Assembly: GCA_964585305.1 (NCBI GenBank)
Contig: CAZPDM010000004.1
Coordinates: forward strand, 25,911 to 89,910
Direction: 5' to 3'
Source of the DNA: CAZPDM01 sp964585305
GTDB lineage: Bacteria; Planctomycetota; Uabimicrobiia; Uabimicrobiales; JABWCH01
DNA: 64,000 bases
A model generated the notes under the pieces. The model had not been told where the DNA came from. It saw only the letters and a program-made list of their open reading frames with translations, and did no database searches. This document shows, in pieces, positions 35,499 to 44,456 of the stretch. Position 1 is the first letter of the stretch; each line of letters opens with the position of its first letter. The position numbers and the translations under genes were made by a program.

Positions 35499-37895
35499 TT
35501 AGAATGGTTTCCCAAAAGAGAAACTAAATACGCGGGTATCGTCGCCATCTTCCTTCATAAGAGGGAACCCAAAATCAAATGCAAATGGTCTTGGCCCAAA
35601 GAAAGGTATTTTTACCCGAAATCCAAAACCAACAGAAGCTCGCATAGTATCAAATATGGTGGTATTAACACTTTTGACAACACTGCCAAAGTCAGTAAAG
35701 ACTACGACTCGAATAACATCTTCATAAATAGGAATGCTATATTCGACTGTTCCCAATAGCATAAAATTGCCGCCAATAGGATCGTCTGCTCGTCCAGGAT
35801 AGTTTTCCCGTGGGCTTACTCCTCGGTATGCAAAACCGCGTAAAGAAGAAGAGCCTCCAGCAAAATAACGTTCAAAAATAGGTACTTTTTCAGAAGGGGA
35901 ATGTGCAGTTGCAAAATCAAGTTTAAGGCCTAAAGAAAGAACATGTTTATATCCAGAACTATTTGTATAAATACTATTGAACCATGCAGTACGAACATGA
36001 AATTTTGAAAAATCATAATCGCCGCCTAAAAAGACTCCGGCAGTTTCATAAGAAATTCCAAATATATAGCCTCGTGTGGCTAAGATAAAATCATCTCTAG
36101 TATCAAGTGTTATATCAAAAGTTAATGTAGAAAGTAGACTATGTCCTTTTACGGCAAAAACATCTCTTGGTGCAACATCTTCAACTTCGACAATACCAAC
36201 ACCTTCTATTTTATATGTTACTTTAGCTTCAATATCTCGTGTGAGTCTTCTCCCAATAGAAATTTGAGATCCGATTCTTTCTTCATCATAAGATTCATAA
36301 CCATAAGCCATGCTATATGCTTCTATCCCTAAACTCCAATCTGTTCCAAACAGATAAGGTTCAGTAAAAGCAGCACGAAACCGCATAAGGTTTTTGCCTA
36401 TTTGAACAAAAGAATCAAATGTTTGGCCTGCTCCAGTAAAACTATCTCCAGAAAAAAATTCTGACCAACTATTTGGCCAGCCTGCAATATCAAAATTTCT
36501 TTTTGTAAAAGAAATTTCTCCAACTGCACCTAAATCTGAAGTAATTCCTGCTGCGAATCTTAAATTTCCTGTTCTTCCTTCTTCAACTGATACAAGCAAA
36601 TCTTTCCAATTTGGTTCATCAGTATCCATAAAATCAACTTTGATAGTTTCAAAATAATTGAGACGTCGTATTCTGCTTTGGCTTTCTTCTAGTTTTCCAA
36701 GATGAAATTGTTCTCCAGGATTTATTAAAACCTCTCTTCTAATTACATTATCTTGGGTAAGAGAGTTTCCTTTAATTTCTATTTTTCGAATATAAGTTTT
36801 TGTTCCCTCTTGTATCTTATAGTGAATATTAACGCTTGTTTTTTTTACATCTGTAATTGTAACAAGTGGTTGGACTTTAATATCAAGAAAGCCATTTTCA
36901 CCATAAAGTTTCTCTATTTTGGATTTATCTTCCAACATATCATTTTGTCTGAAGAATGAACCAAAACGAAGATTTGTGCGCGTCTCAATTTCTTTTAGAG
37001 TAAAGAGCTTATTACCTTCAAAGGTGATCGCATCAACAGTATATCGTTCGCCTTCTTCTACTACGATATTGATGTCCATTTCTGTACGATCGGTACTATA
37101 CATAATGTCGCGTAAATGCAATCTTACATCTAAGAATCCTTCGGAACGGTAATAATTCCTCATCAATAATAAATCTTCTTGGAAACTTTCTTCATCAAAA
37201 TATTGAGAACTAAACAGCGCGCTTTCTTGTGTTTTGATTGGATCAAGTAATGTGCCTTTTGTAAATGTTTTGTTGCCAAAAAAATTTATACTTCTGATAG
37301 TTACTTCTGGCCCTTCATCTACAATAATATGTAAATCAATCCAACTTCCACTAGGTTTTTTTTCTGTCTTAATATTCGCAAATAAATATCCCTTTTTCCT
37401 ATACATTTCAGTTAGATTTTGGATATCTAGAGATAAAGTATGAGAAGCAAGATAGCGTTCTTGAGTAATACGTAAGGTCCTCAATATTTCATCTGTACCA
37501 ATTTCATGGTTACCAAATACTTTAATTTCTCCAAGTAATTGATTTTCTGTTACCAAAAAAGTTACTTGTACGCCGTTGCTAGTTTGCTCCACCTGTACTT
37601 CAAGGTTCGCAAATAGACCTAATTGGTGAAGTCGTTGAATGTCATTTTTGAGAGCTTTAGAGGAGAATGCCACCCCAGGCTGAATCTCCAGCTTAGGCTT
37701 GATGCTTTCTTCGGATATAGTCATTAAGCCTCGAATAATAACAGCAGACACCTTGCTATTTTCTTGACTATAACAATTTTGAGCAATGACTATAATAAGA
37801 AGGATTAGCAAAACATAACGTAGTTTTTTTAAGTTTTGGCAACAACCTTTTTCTATCAAAGATCCCAAGTGTAGAAATTCGTTGGGAAAATGCAT
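35499..37895 (-). CDS. bamA: Outer membrane protein assembly factor BamA (Omp85)
   Basis: A 798-residue Omp85-family protein that inserts beta-barrels into the outer membrane. Start ATG 37895 has a GGGAG site. A 20-residue polar extension precedes a signal peptide (about 25-43) ending YSQ. Five POTRA-like domains follow over about 50-420, recognisable by repeats such as VSAVIIRGLMTISEESIKPK, EGPEVTIRSINFFGNKTF, EGERYTVDAITFEGNKLF and EGTKTYIRKIEIKGNSLT. The barrel contains the conserved RYFAGGSSSLRGF (lid-lock VRGF equivalent) and ends in an aromatic residue, FSFSFGKPF, as outer membrane proteins do. It lies 53 bp downstream of dnaB. This is the clearest sign that the organism is diderm. Confidence 0.95.
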   Translation of the reverse strand: MHFPNEFLHLGSLIEKGCCQNLKKLRYVLLILLIIVIAQNCYSQENSKVSAVIIRGLMTISEESIKPKLEIQPGVAFSSKALKNDIQRLHQLGLFANLEVQVEQTSNGVQVTFLVTENQLLGEIKVFGNHEIGTDEILRTLRITQERYLASHTLSLDIQNLTEMYRKKGYLFANIKTEKKPSGSWIDLHIIVDEGPEVTIRSINFFGNKTFTKGTLLDPIKTQESALFSSQYFDEESFQEDLLLMRNYYRSEGFLDVRLHLRDIMYSTDRTEMDINIVVEEGERYTVDAITFEGNKLFTLKEIETRTNLRFGSFFRQNDMLEDKSKIEKLYGENGFLDIKVQPLVTITDVKKTSVNIHYKIQEGTKTYIRKIEIKGNSLTQDNVIRREVLINPGEQFHLGKLEESQSRIRRLNYFETIKVDFMDTDEPNWKDLLVSVEEGRTGNLRFAAGITSDLGAVGEISFTKRNFDIAGWPNSWSEFFSGDSFTGAGQTFDSFVQIGKNLMRFRAAFTEPYLFGTDWSLGIEAYSMAYGYESYDEERIGSQISIGRRLTRDIEAKVTYKIEGVGIVEVEDVAPRDVFAVKGHSLLSTLTFDITLDTRDDFILATRGYIFGISYETAGVFLGGDYDFSKFHVRTAWFNSIYTNSSGYKHVLSLGLKLDFATAHSPSEKVPIFERYFAGGSSSLRGFAYRGVSPRENYPGRADDPIGGNFMLLGTVEYSIPIYEDVIRVVVFTDFGSVVKSVNTTIFDTMRASVGFGFRVKIPFFGPRPFAFDFGFPLMKEDGDDTRVFSFSFGKPF

Positions 37896-37948
37896 TGTAA
37901 CTCCCGCGTAAAAAATAGTTTTCCCAGAACTAAAGTTGCTCTGGGAAA

Positions 37949-39268
37949 TTAGGTTTCTCTGGATATAGAAACAAATCGTGTGAATTGTTTAAAGAAGCAT
38001 AATTCGATGGATCCCGTCGGACCATTGCGGTTTTTTCCAATGACAACTTCGGCAATACCTTGTTTACTGCTATTTTTATTGTAATATTCATCCCGATAAA
38101 GAAAAAGAATCAGGTCAGCATCTTGTTCCAGTGCACCTGATTCTCGTAAGTCGGACATACGTGGATGATGGTCATCTCTTGAATCTACCGAACGATTGAG
38201 CTGAGAAAGCGCAATGATGGGAACATTTATCTCACGGGCAATAGCTTTTAACCCTCTTGAAATTTGGGAAATTTCCTGCTGGCGGTTTTCACCGCCACTT
38301 TGTCCGCATTCCATCAATTGGATATAATCCAAAATAATTAGCCCAACTTTATGCTGTAGTTTATAACGGCGTGCTTTTCCTCTAATATCTGCTAAAGTTA
38401 AACCTGGTGTATCATCGATAAAAAAATATGATTGAGCAAAAACATTACTTTCTATGTTAATACGATCACATTCTTCTTCATTTAAGGTTCTAACTCCAAT
38501 TTTATGAGAATCTATTTGAGTTCTTGAACAGAGCATATTTTGTACAAGTTGCTCTTTCGACATCTCCAAACTAAAAATCAACACACCTATTTTTTGTTCA
38601 AGTGCAGCATGTATGGCAATATTCAACGCAAAACTTGTTTTTCCCATACTAGGACGAGCTGCTACGATATTAAGAGAAGAATTTGCAAAACCTTTGATAA
38701 CTTGATCTAAATCTCCGAACCCACTTTTAACACCTTCAAATTTATTGGCAGCCTCTTTCATTGCTGGAACAAGATAGCCTAAGATCATTTGTATAGGCAC
38801 TGGATCGTTTGAAAGTTTCCTTTGGGTTACTGAAAATATTTTTTTTTCAGCTATATCCAATAGGGGACTTAAATCCATGCGCCAATCTTTTGCAAGATCC
38901 ATAACTTCTTGTGCTGCTTGGATCAATAGCTGTACAATCCCTTTTTCACGAAGTACTTCAACATAATAATATACATTACCTGCTGAGTATGTAGTTGCCA
39001 TTAAATTTAATAAATAGGAGTCTGAGTCAGAGCTTATTCCATTTTTCTTTAAATATTCTTGTACAGAAATTATATCAATAGGTTTATTTTCCTGATAAAG
39101 TTGGCTAATTGCTTCAAAAATAAATTGGTTGGTTCTGGAAAAGAAATAGCTTTTATCGAGTTTAGGAAGAACATCTCCAATAATACTATTTTCTGTTAAT
39201 AATGCTCCCAGAACCCCCATTTCCGCATCAATACTAGTTGGCGGTAGAATTACACTATGATCAGACAC
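37949..39268 (-). CDS. dnaB: Replicative DNA helicase DnaB
   Basis: A 439-residue hexameric helicase for replication forks. The N-terminal primase-interacting domain covers 1-150 (PPTSIDAEMGVLGALL...). The RecA-like motor carries Walker A ARPSMGKTSFALNIA near residue 213, FSLEMSKEQL, LIILDYIQLM (Walker B), SRGLKAIAREINVPIIALSQLNR, and DLRESGALEQDADLILFLYRD. No intein or insertion is present. It starts with GTG at 39268, 15 bp after the rplI stop, so it is translated from the ribosomal-protein operon. The rplI-dnaB link is widespread in bacteria. Confidence 0.96.
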   Translation of the reverse strand: MSDHSVILPPTSIDAEMGVLGALLTENSIIGDVLPKLDKSYFFSRTNQFIFEAISQLYQENKPIDIISVQEYLKKNGISSDSDSYLLNLMATTYSAGNVYYYVEVLREKGIVQLLIQAAQEVMDLAKDWRMDLSPLLDIAEKKIFSVTQRKLSNDPVPIQMILGYLVPAMKEAANKFEGVKSGFGDLDQVIKGFANSSLNIVAARPSMGKTSFALNIAIHAALEQKIGVLIFSLEMSKEQLVQNMLCSRTQIDSHKIGVRTLNEEECDRINIESNVFAQSYFFIDDTPGLTLADIRGKARRYKLQHKVGLIILDYIQLMECGQSGGENRQQEISQISRGLKAIAREINVPIIALSQLNRSVDSRDDHHPRMSDLRESGALEQDADLILFLYRDEYYNKNSSKQGIAEVVIGKNRNGPTGSIELCFFKQFTRFVSISRET

Positions 39269-39283
39269 TTTGTAACTCTTATT

Positions 39284-39766
39284 TTATTTGGTTTCTGTGT
39301 CTGGTTCTTTCATTACACAAACTTTACTTTTGGCAACAACTTCTGGATGCAAACGAATTTGAACTGGGAAGAATCCCAAGTCTTTAATAGGATATAGAGA
39401 AGCATCGTCAAGTTGTATATCTTCAGCTTTAACATTGATATTTTGTTTTTGGAAAGCTTCTGCAATTTTTGCGTATGTGATGGATCCGAATAGATGTCCG
39501 TCTTGGTTAACTTTGGCTTCGATAACACAAGTAACGCTACGCATATTTTCGGCAATTTTTTCTAGTTCCTTCTTCTTCGCTTCTTCTTCTAGTAATTGTT
39601 TTTTCTTTAAAATTTCTAATTGGCGAAGATTTTCTTGGGTAACTGCCGCCGCTATTTTTTGCGGGATAAGATAATTTCGTCCGTATCCTGCTTTAACTTT
39701 AACGATTTTACCCTTGTTGCCTAGAGTAGGGACGTCTTGCATCAATAAAAGTTCTAAATATTTCAT
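39284..39766 (-). CDS. rplI: 50S ribosomal protein L9
   Basis: Start ATG 39766 gives MKYLELLLMQDVPTLGNKG, aligned with the normal L9 beginning; a GTG 18 bp upstream is open but adds residues outside the family. The 160-residue protein has the N-terminal rRNA-binding domain with GKIVKVKAGYGRNYLIPQKIA, the long connecting helix (about 40-75, rich in Lys/Glu/Leu) and the C-terminal domain with LFGSITYAKIAEAFQKQ. The last about 12 residues are a short polar tail. It lies between rpsR and dnaB; several hairpins separate it from rpsR. Confidence 0.96.
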   Translation of the reverse strand: MKYLELLLMQDVPTLGNKGKIVKVKAGYGRNYLIPQKIAAAVTQENLRQLEILKKKQLLEEEAKKKELEKIAENMRSVTCVIEAKVNQDGHLFGSITYAKIAEAFQKQNINVKAEDIQLDDASLYPIKDLGFFPVQIRLHPEVVAKSKVCVMKEPDTETK

Positions 39767-39825
39767 ATTTTTTTCAACCCACACGCCAATAGGCGCGACA
39801 AAAAATTTGTTTTTGTGTTAAATAT

Positions 39826-39920
39826 CTCCCACCATTTTTGATAAAAATTTAGGTGGGAGGCAACAATTATTGTTGATGAAAAATATTTGTTCCTTCTTAT
39901 CAAAGATGGAACAAATATTT
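39826..39920 (-). terminator. Two strong hairpins between rpsR and rplI
   Basis: AAATATTTGTTCC (39881-39893) pairs with GGAACAAATATTT (39908-39920), 13 bp, followed on the minus strand by TTTTT, a standard terminator form. Further on, CTCCCACC (39826-39833) pairs with GGTGGGAG (39852-39859). They may partly terminate rpsR transcription ahead of rplI-dnaB. Confidence 0.65.
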
Positions 39921-39971
39921 TTTTACAGAAAAGAATTGTTAAAAACAATTTTTTTCTTTTAAAAAATGCAA

Positions 39972-40202
39972 TTAGCCAACGTAAGGCATTAAAGCCATAT
40001 AGCGTGCTTTTTTAATGGCAGATTTAGCTTTACGTTGATGATAGGCACAATTACCTGAACGTTTACGAGAAAATAGTTTGCCTTGGGCTGTGCAAAGTTT
40101 TTGTAACGTTTGTACATCTTTGTAATCTATTTCATCAATACTTTCACGGCAAAAGCGGCAACGAGATTTTTCCGCCCCTTTGCGGAACTGGTTCTTACTC
40201 AT
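39972..40202 (-). CDS. rpsR: 30S ribosomal protein S18
   Basis: ATG 40202 has a GGAG site 8 nt away and gives MSKNQFRKGAEKSRCRFC, a good S18 start; the longer open frame to 40250 merely abuts the ssb stop. The 76-residue protein shows IDEIDYKDVQTLQKLCTAQGKLFSRKRSGNCAYHQRKAKSAIKKARYMALMPY, split across helices as in S18. Four cysteines (CRFC, LC, NC) suggest the zinc-binding form. It forms a pair with S6 in the 30S platform. It is 48 bp after ssb. Confidence 0.96.
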   Translation of the reverse strand: MSKNQFRKGAEKSRCRFCRESIDEIDYKDVQTLQKLCTAQGKLFSRKRSGNCAYHQRKAKSAIKKARYMALMPYVG

Positions 40203-40250
40203 GAAGATTTCTCCAGAATGTATAGTTCTAATGACACCAAGGAAAGGCAA

Positions 40251-40712
40251 TTAGTTCTCAGGCTTTTGTTCCGCTGATGGTTGGCTATTATCATCTTCTT
40301 CAATTTCTTCTTCTTCACCACCATTGCGGCCCGCTTTACTTAACAATTGGAGATTATCGGCCACAACTCGGAGTTTACTACGGCGTTCGCCATTGCGAGT
40401 TTCCCATGTGTCCAGTTCCAATCGGCCTTCGATAAATACGGGGCTACCTTTGGTAAGGTGATCGTAGCAAAGTTCTGCTTTGTTACGCCATACAGTAACT
40501 TCGACAAAGCAGGTGTCGCGTCGTTTTTCGCCACCGCTTGTAGTATAATGACGATTTACTGCCAAACCAAATTCAGCAACTGGTGTGCCACTGGGAGTAT
40601 AGCGTAATTCGGGTTTTCTGGTAAGATTGCCAATTAAATAGACTTTGTTCAAACTAGCCATAGGAGAGCTCTTTTTTGCTCCGCCGACTTCATTGGTGTG
40701 CTCGGTCGTCAT
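40251..40712 (-). CDS. ssb: Single-stranded DNA-binding protein
   Basis: An OB-fold SSB that coats single-stranded DNA at forks and repair sites. The core begins MASLNKVYLIGNLTRKPELRYTPSG and contains VAEFGLAVNR, CFVEVTVWRNKAELCYDHLTKG, VFIEGRLELDTWE and LRVVADNLQLL. The start is uncertain: ATG 40712 (used here, 153 residues), ATG 40727 or ATG 40661 are all in frame, and only the 40661 start matches the usual N-terminus exactly, but it lacks a ribosome site. The C-terminus is acidic (EEEEIEEDDNSQ) but ends SAEQKPEN, without the DDDIPF-like tip that normally binds partner proteins. It sits in the classic rpsF-ssb-rpsR cluster. Confidence 0.93.
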   Translation of the reverse strand: MTTEHTNEVGGAKKSSPMASLNKVYLIGNLTRKPELRYTPSGTPVAEFGLAVNRHYTTSGGEKRRDTCFVEVTVWRNKAELCYDHLTKGSPVFIEGRLELDTWETRNGERRSKLRVVADNLQLLSKAGRNGGEEEEIEEDDNSQPSAEQKPEN

Positions 40713-41024
40713 AATATGTGACCCCATTTCAAAAAGACCAAAGGAATAAAACAAACTAACAAAACCTAGACAACTCTAGGATTGTTCCCATTTTTAGTAC
40801 TACTTGTAATATTTATCAGGCTTCCGCCAAAATTGATAAATAAGACTTAAATTGAGAGATTTTGCAGAAAAAAATATTCTAGCAAAATATAAAATGCCAT
40901 TTTAGCTAATGATAGAAAAATTTGCAAGTATTTTGTAAGTATTTTTTAGCAAATTTATAAAATCATTTTATGAATTTTATTCAGAAAACTTAGCAACCTA
41001 ATGTTTGTTCCAGCTATTTATATC
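40713..41024. other. Gene-free spacer between rpsF and ssb
   Basis: An AT-rich 312-bp stretch. The only clear structure is CCTAGA-CAAC-TCTAGG at 40765-40780, a six-base-pair hairpin in the presumed ssb leader. Such a long gap between rpsF and ssb is unusual and probably contains a separate ssb-rpsR promoter, but none could be assigned with confidence. Confidence 0.5.
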
Positions 41025-41444
41025 TTAGTTGGGGGTAGCAGGAGGTTGTGGAGTTTCTGGATTGGTTGTTGGAGCAGTAGGAGCTGCGGTATCAGGAGTA
41101 TCATTATCTACAACACGTTGTTGTTCTTCCGGAGTAATTTTGTTGCGAACAACAATTAAAAACCGCATTACTAATTCTGAAAGTTGAAGGTCGTGGCGTA
41201 AAGCGTTCAAATTTAAAGATGGTAGTTGGAAATAAACTAAAAGATAAACTGCCCGTTTATGGCGTTTAATTTCATAAGCTAATTTCCGTTCGCCCCATTT
41301 TTTAGCGTTGATAATCGAACCACCCCGTCTCTCGACCAAAGCAATGATCTGTTTTTTTAGATTATCCCACTCTTGTGTGGCTTTGGTGGGGTCTAACATA
41401 AACATACCTTCGTATGTGCGTACTTCACAGGTACGTTGTTCCAT
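41025..41444 (-). CDS. rpsF: 30S ribosomal protein S6
   Basis: Start ATG 41444 with a GGAG site gives MEQRTCEVRTYEGMFMLDPTKA; the open frame upstream to 41522 includes the promoter and is not coding. The core (to about residue 105) shows IIALVERRGGSIINAKKWGERKLAYEIKRHKRAVYLLVYF, split over the beta-sheet, and ELVMRFLIVV. A Pro/Thr-rich tail of about 30 residues (PAPTTNPETPQPP-like) extends the protein to 139 residues, longer than E. coli S6 before its Glu tail. It has its own promoter at the end of pth. Confidence 0.95.
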   Translation of the reverse strand: MEQRTCEVRTYEGMFMLDPTKATQEWDNLKKQIIALVERRGGSIINAKKWGERKLAYEIKRHKRAVYLLVYFQLPSLNLNALRHDLQLSELVMRFLIVVRNKITPEEQQRVVDNDTPDTAAPTAPTTNPETPQPPATPN

Positions 41445-41493
41445 AGTATCTCCACAAATAAAATTTATAATAAAAATTTGTTTTTGATTTAAG

Positions 41494-41522
41494 TATATAA
41501 TAAAAACAAACTTTTCTGTCAA
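41494..41522 (-). promoter_or_regulatory. Predicted sigma70 promoter of rpsF
   Basis: On the minus strand TTGACA (41522 to 41517), 17-bp spacer and TATATA (41499 to 41494). The -35 box lies just before the end of pth, about 75 bp from the rpsF start. Confidence 0.65.
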
Positions 41523-41531
41523 GAATAGTGG

Positions 41532-42107
41532 TTAGTTTTGGCTAGTATAATTATTATACTTGTTCATAACTGCCATTAAATCATTTTTTTCCAACCAGTT
41601 AATTACAGCTTCACTAGCAGATAAGATGGTAGATTGGAGAAGAGTTTCCTCTTCATTTGAAAACTTGGATAAAACATGCTGAGCAGCATTTTGTAATGGC
41701 GATCCAATTCCGATTCTCAAACGGATAAATTCTGCAGTATTTAAATGTCGTATAATAGAATCAAGCCCATTATGACCACCACTACTTCCTTCTTTGCGTA
41801 TTCTAATTTTAGATAATGGCAAATTAAAATCATCGCAGATTGTAAATAGTGCGGTAGTAGGTAGTTTATACCAACTTAATATTGCCTGAGCAGATTCTCC
41901 ACTTAAATTTACATACGTCATTGGTTTTACTAGAAGAAATTTACAATTTGAAATTTGTCCTTCTGCCACAACAGCTTTAAATGAAGAAGTCTGAAATTTG
42001 AGACATAGTTTTTGTGCAATAAAATCTATAACTCGAAATCCTATATTGTGGCGGGTTTGTGTGTATTGAGAACCAGGGTTTCCAATACCTAAAACAATTT
42101 TATCCAA
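41532..42107 (-). CDS. pth: Peptidyl-tRNA hydrolase
   Basis: A 191-residue Pth that frees tRNA from aborted peptidyl-tRNA. The signatures are GIGNPGSQYTQTRHNIGF (catalytic His near residue 20, Asn near 10), KPMTYVNLSGESAQ (substrate Asn), ICDDFNLPLSKIRIRKEGSSGGHNGL (catalytic Asp near 93 and the family GGHNGL motif) and FIRLRIGIGSP. Translation starts at TTG 42107, preceded by AAAGGTTGG; no ATG is available before the conserved N-terminus. It lies 60 bp downstream of rplY, the common bacterial arrangement. Confidence 0.96.
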   Translation of the reverse strand: MDKIVLGIGNPGSQYTQTRHNIGFRVIDFIAQKLCLKFQTSSFKAVVAEGQISNCKFLLVKPMTYVNLSGESAQAILSWYKLPTTALFTICDDFNLPLSKIRIRKEGSSGGHNGLDSIIRHLNTAEFIRLRIGIGSPLQNAAQHVLSKFSNEEETLLQSTILSASEAVINWLEKNDLMAVMNKYNNYTSQN

Positions 42108-42167
42108 AAAAGACCAACCTTTCTATCAAAGAATAATTAACTATAAAGAATTTTGAAAAAGAATAAA

Positions 42168-42821
42168 TTATTTCTTTTCCTTTGTTTCTTTTTCTGCTGC
42201 TTCTGGTTTGGGTTTCTTAATAACTTCAGGTTCAGCCTTATCAGTTGCTTCTGTAGTAGCAGCAGCAGGTTCAGCTTCTTGTATCTTAGGAAGTTGTACC
42301 GAGCAAGCGACGACTTCGGGATCTGTGACTAAAGTAGCAAGAGCTGGCAATTGGATATCTTTTACCCGCAGTACATTTCCTATATCTAGGTGTTCTGCAT
42401 TAACTTTGATATTTTCAGGAATATTGATGGGCAGGCAAGAAATTTCCAATTGTCTGAGCGTCTTTTCCCAAACTCCGCCTTTTGTAAGGCCAACTGGTGT
42501 TCCAATAAATTTGATAGGAATAGCAACTGTGAGTTTTTTATTCATATCAATGCGGCAAAAGTCAATATGCAGAACTTTATCGCCGTAAGTGTTGTATTGC
42601 ACTTCTTTGATAACTGCAGTTTCTTCTTTTCCATCTACTTCAAATTTAACCAACTTTTCTTGACGTTGCAAAACAGGTAAAAAATCTTCAGGTTTAATTG
42701 CAAGAGCAACAACATCCTTTTTCAAACCATAAAGGATGGCTGGAATATTACCTTGGCCACGCAACTCATTGCAGGCCTTTTTGCCAACATTCGCTCTTTT
42801 GGTTATAGGAATAGTGATCAT
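42168..42821 (-). CDS. rplY: 50S ribosomal protein L25 (CTC/TL5 form)
   Basis: Start ATG 42821 with an AGGA site gives MITIPITKRANVGKKACNEL, the normal beginning; the frame upstream to 42854 is out of family. At 217 residues it is the long CTC type: an L25 5S-rRNA-binding domain (NELRGQGNIPAILYGLKKD, FKVDGKEE-like, NTYGDKVLHIDFCRI) followed by the beta-rich TL5 C-terminal domain (IPIKFIGTPVGLTKGGV, LEISCLPINIPENIKVN). It ends in an Ala/Thr/Lys/Glu-rich tail of about 45 residues. The order prs-rplY-pth is common. Confidence 0.95.
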   Translation of the reverse strand: MITIPITKRANVGKKACNELRGQGNIPAILYGLKKDVVALAIKPEDFLPVLQRQEKLVKFEVDGKEETAVIKEVQYNTYGDKVLHIDFCRIDMNKKLTVAIPIKFIGTPVGLTKGGVWEKTLRQLEISCLPINIPENIKVNAEHLDIGNVLRVKDIQLPALATLVTDPEVVACSVQLPKIQEAEPAAATTEATDKAEPEVIKKPKPEAAEKETKEKK

Positions 42822-43079
42822 TATTACAAATCCTTTCTGATATGCCAAACACAAACCATACTATAAGAGGTATGGCAAATTGGCACGTCTATATTTAATA
42901 ATTTCTTTTAAAAATTGCAACCATTTTTTATGATATTCGTTATGTTTTAATGAATTTTCTGTTTATTTTTTTTATAATATATTGATATATATATGTTTAA
43001 CTACGATAAAAATATATAAAAAATATTATAAAAAATTTTTTTTTCTAAAAAATGGAGTTTTTAAAAATTTTTTTTTGCT

Positions 43080-44045
43080 TTAGCTTTTTTGTGTATCTTC
43101 TGTACCAGGAACAAAAAGTGTGCTGATAGACTCACTAGTATGTATTCTTCGAATAGCTTCTCCCAAATAATTTGCCAAAGATATTATCACTAAATTTGGC
43201 AATTGTTTATGCTTAGGAATAGGAATGCTATCACTTACTACGATTTGTTTAAAATCGCATTTACTTAACCTAGTGCAAGCCTCTTCTGCGAATACAGGAT
43301 GGGTTGCACAAATATAAACATCCTGGCAACCATTATTTTTTAAGCATTGATATGCTTCGACTAATGTTCCTCCTGTACTAATCATATCATCTACAAGTAA
43401 AGCATTTTTTCCTTGTACTTGCCCAATAAGTTGCATCATAGTAACAGATCGAGGGGAATCTCTACGTTTATCTATGACTGCTAAATCTCCAGATAATCTT
43501 TTAGAATATGCTCGAGCATGTCGTACAGCTCCAACATCTGGAGCAACAACAACTAGATTAGGAATATTAAGTTGTTGGAAATAAGGGATAAATGTTACTC
43601 TTGCTAGAAGATGATCGACTGGAATGTCAAAAAAACCTTGAATTTGACCGGCATGTAAATCAACAGTTAATACTCTATCAGCTCCAGCAGTTTCTAATAA
43701 GTTTGCAACCAATTTAGCAGTAATCGGGACACGACCTTCGTCTTTGCGATCTCTTCGAGCATAACCATAATAAGGTATAACTGCAGTGATTCGATCGGCA
43801 GAAGCTCTTTTTGCACAGTCTATATAAATTAAAAGCTCCATTAAATTTTCATTACTAGGTGTACAAGTTGGTTGGATGATAAAAACGTCTGCACCTCTGA
43901 TATCTGAATTTATTTTTATATCAGTCTCTCCGTCTGGAAAACGGCTAATTTCTGATTGTCCCAAATCTACATTTAAATATTGGCTTATTTTATAAGCTAA
44001 AGTAGGATGGGCTGTTCCGCTAAAAATTACAAATTTGCTTTGCAT
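43080..44045 (-). CDS. prs: Ribose-phosphate pyrophosphokinase
   Basis: PRPP synthase makes 5-phosphoribosyl diphosphate for nucleotide, His and Trp synthesis. Start ATG 44045 gives MQSKFVIFSGTAHPTLA, matching the family; a TTG at 44078 would add 11 residues. Conserved segments are RFPDGETDIKI, IQPTCTPSNENLMELLIYIDCAKRAS, VIPYYGYARRDRKDEGRVPITAKLVAN, the PRPP loop LLVDDMISTGGTLVEA near residue 216, and VSDSIPIP. Length 321 is normal. It lies directly downstream of the tRNA-Gln and its terminator. Confidence 0.95.
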   Translation of the reverse strand: MQSKFVIFSGTAHPTLAYKISQYLNVDLGQSEISRFPDGETDIKINSDIRGADVFIIQPTCTPSNENLMELLIYIDCAKRASADRITAVIPYYGYARRDRKDEGRVPITAKLVANLLETAGADRVLTVDLHAGQIQGFFDIPVDHLLARVTFIPYFQQLNIPNLVVVAPDVGAVRHARAYSKRLSGDLAVIDKRRDSPRSVTMMQLIGQVQGKNALLVDDMISTGGTLVEAYQCLKNNGCQDVYICATHPVFAEEACTRLSKCDFKQIVVSDSIPIPKHKQLPNLVIISLANYLGEAIRRIHTSESISTLFVPGTEDTQKS

Positions 44046-44118
44046 TCCTGTTCTCTTTAAGATGTCTTTTTTCGCCAAAAAGAGATGTTTTAAGATTCTT
44101 ATTTTTTTGTAGATAAAA

Positions 44119-44149
44119 AAATAAGAATCGGTTGTACCGACTCTTATTT
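44119..44149 (-). terminator. Terminator after tRNA-Gln
   Basis: AAATAAGA-TCGGT and ACCGA-TCTTATTT arms (44119-44132 and 44136-44149) form a nearly perfect stem with a 3-nt loop, followed on the minus strand by a run of T. It separates the tRNA from prs. Confidence 0.85.
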
Positions 44150-44157
44150 CAGGCTAA

Positions 44158-44229
44158 CTACCCGGCAGGGACTTGAACCCCGAAGTACAGGACCAAAACC
44201 TGTTGTGTTACCAATTACACTACCGGGTA
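44158..44229 (-). tRNA. tRNA-Gln (anticodon TTG)
   Basis: On the minus strand the cloverleaf has acceptor TACCCGG/CCGGGTA, a D arm with GTAATTGGTAAC, an anticodon stem CAGG/CCTG around the loop TTTTGGT (anticodon TTG, Gln), and a T arm GGGGTTCAAGTCCC. The discriminator is G and the CCA end is not encoded. It is 72 nt long. It has its own promoter and terminator. Confidence 0.95.
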
Positions 44230-44253
44230 ATTTTTTTATTTATTATGAAAATT

Positions 44254-44281
44254 ATTATATCATTTTTCAAAGAAATGTCAA
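44254..44281 (-). promoter_or_regulatory. Consensus sigma70 promoter of tRNA-Gln
   Basis: On the minus strand TTGACA (44281 to 44276), 16-bp spacer and TATAAT (44259 to 44254), both hexamers perfect, 25 bp before the mature tRNA. Confidence 0.85.
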
Positions 44282-44456
44282 GAAAAAAATTTTCATTTTT
44301 TTCTTTTTGTTATAACACATTCTATAACAAAATAATAGAATATATCAAGTTTCAATAAAAGCGACAATATTAACTATTATTTTCCTACCTTATTTTTTAT
44401 GAAATTGCAAAATTGCTTATCTGAGGAAATTTTCAATAAATTTTTCTTGGAAAAAT

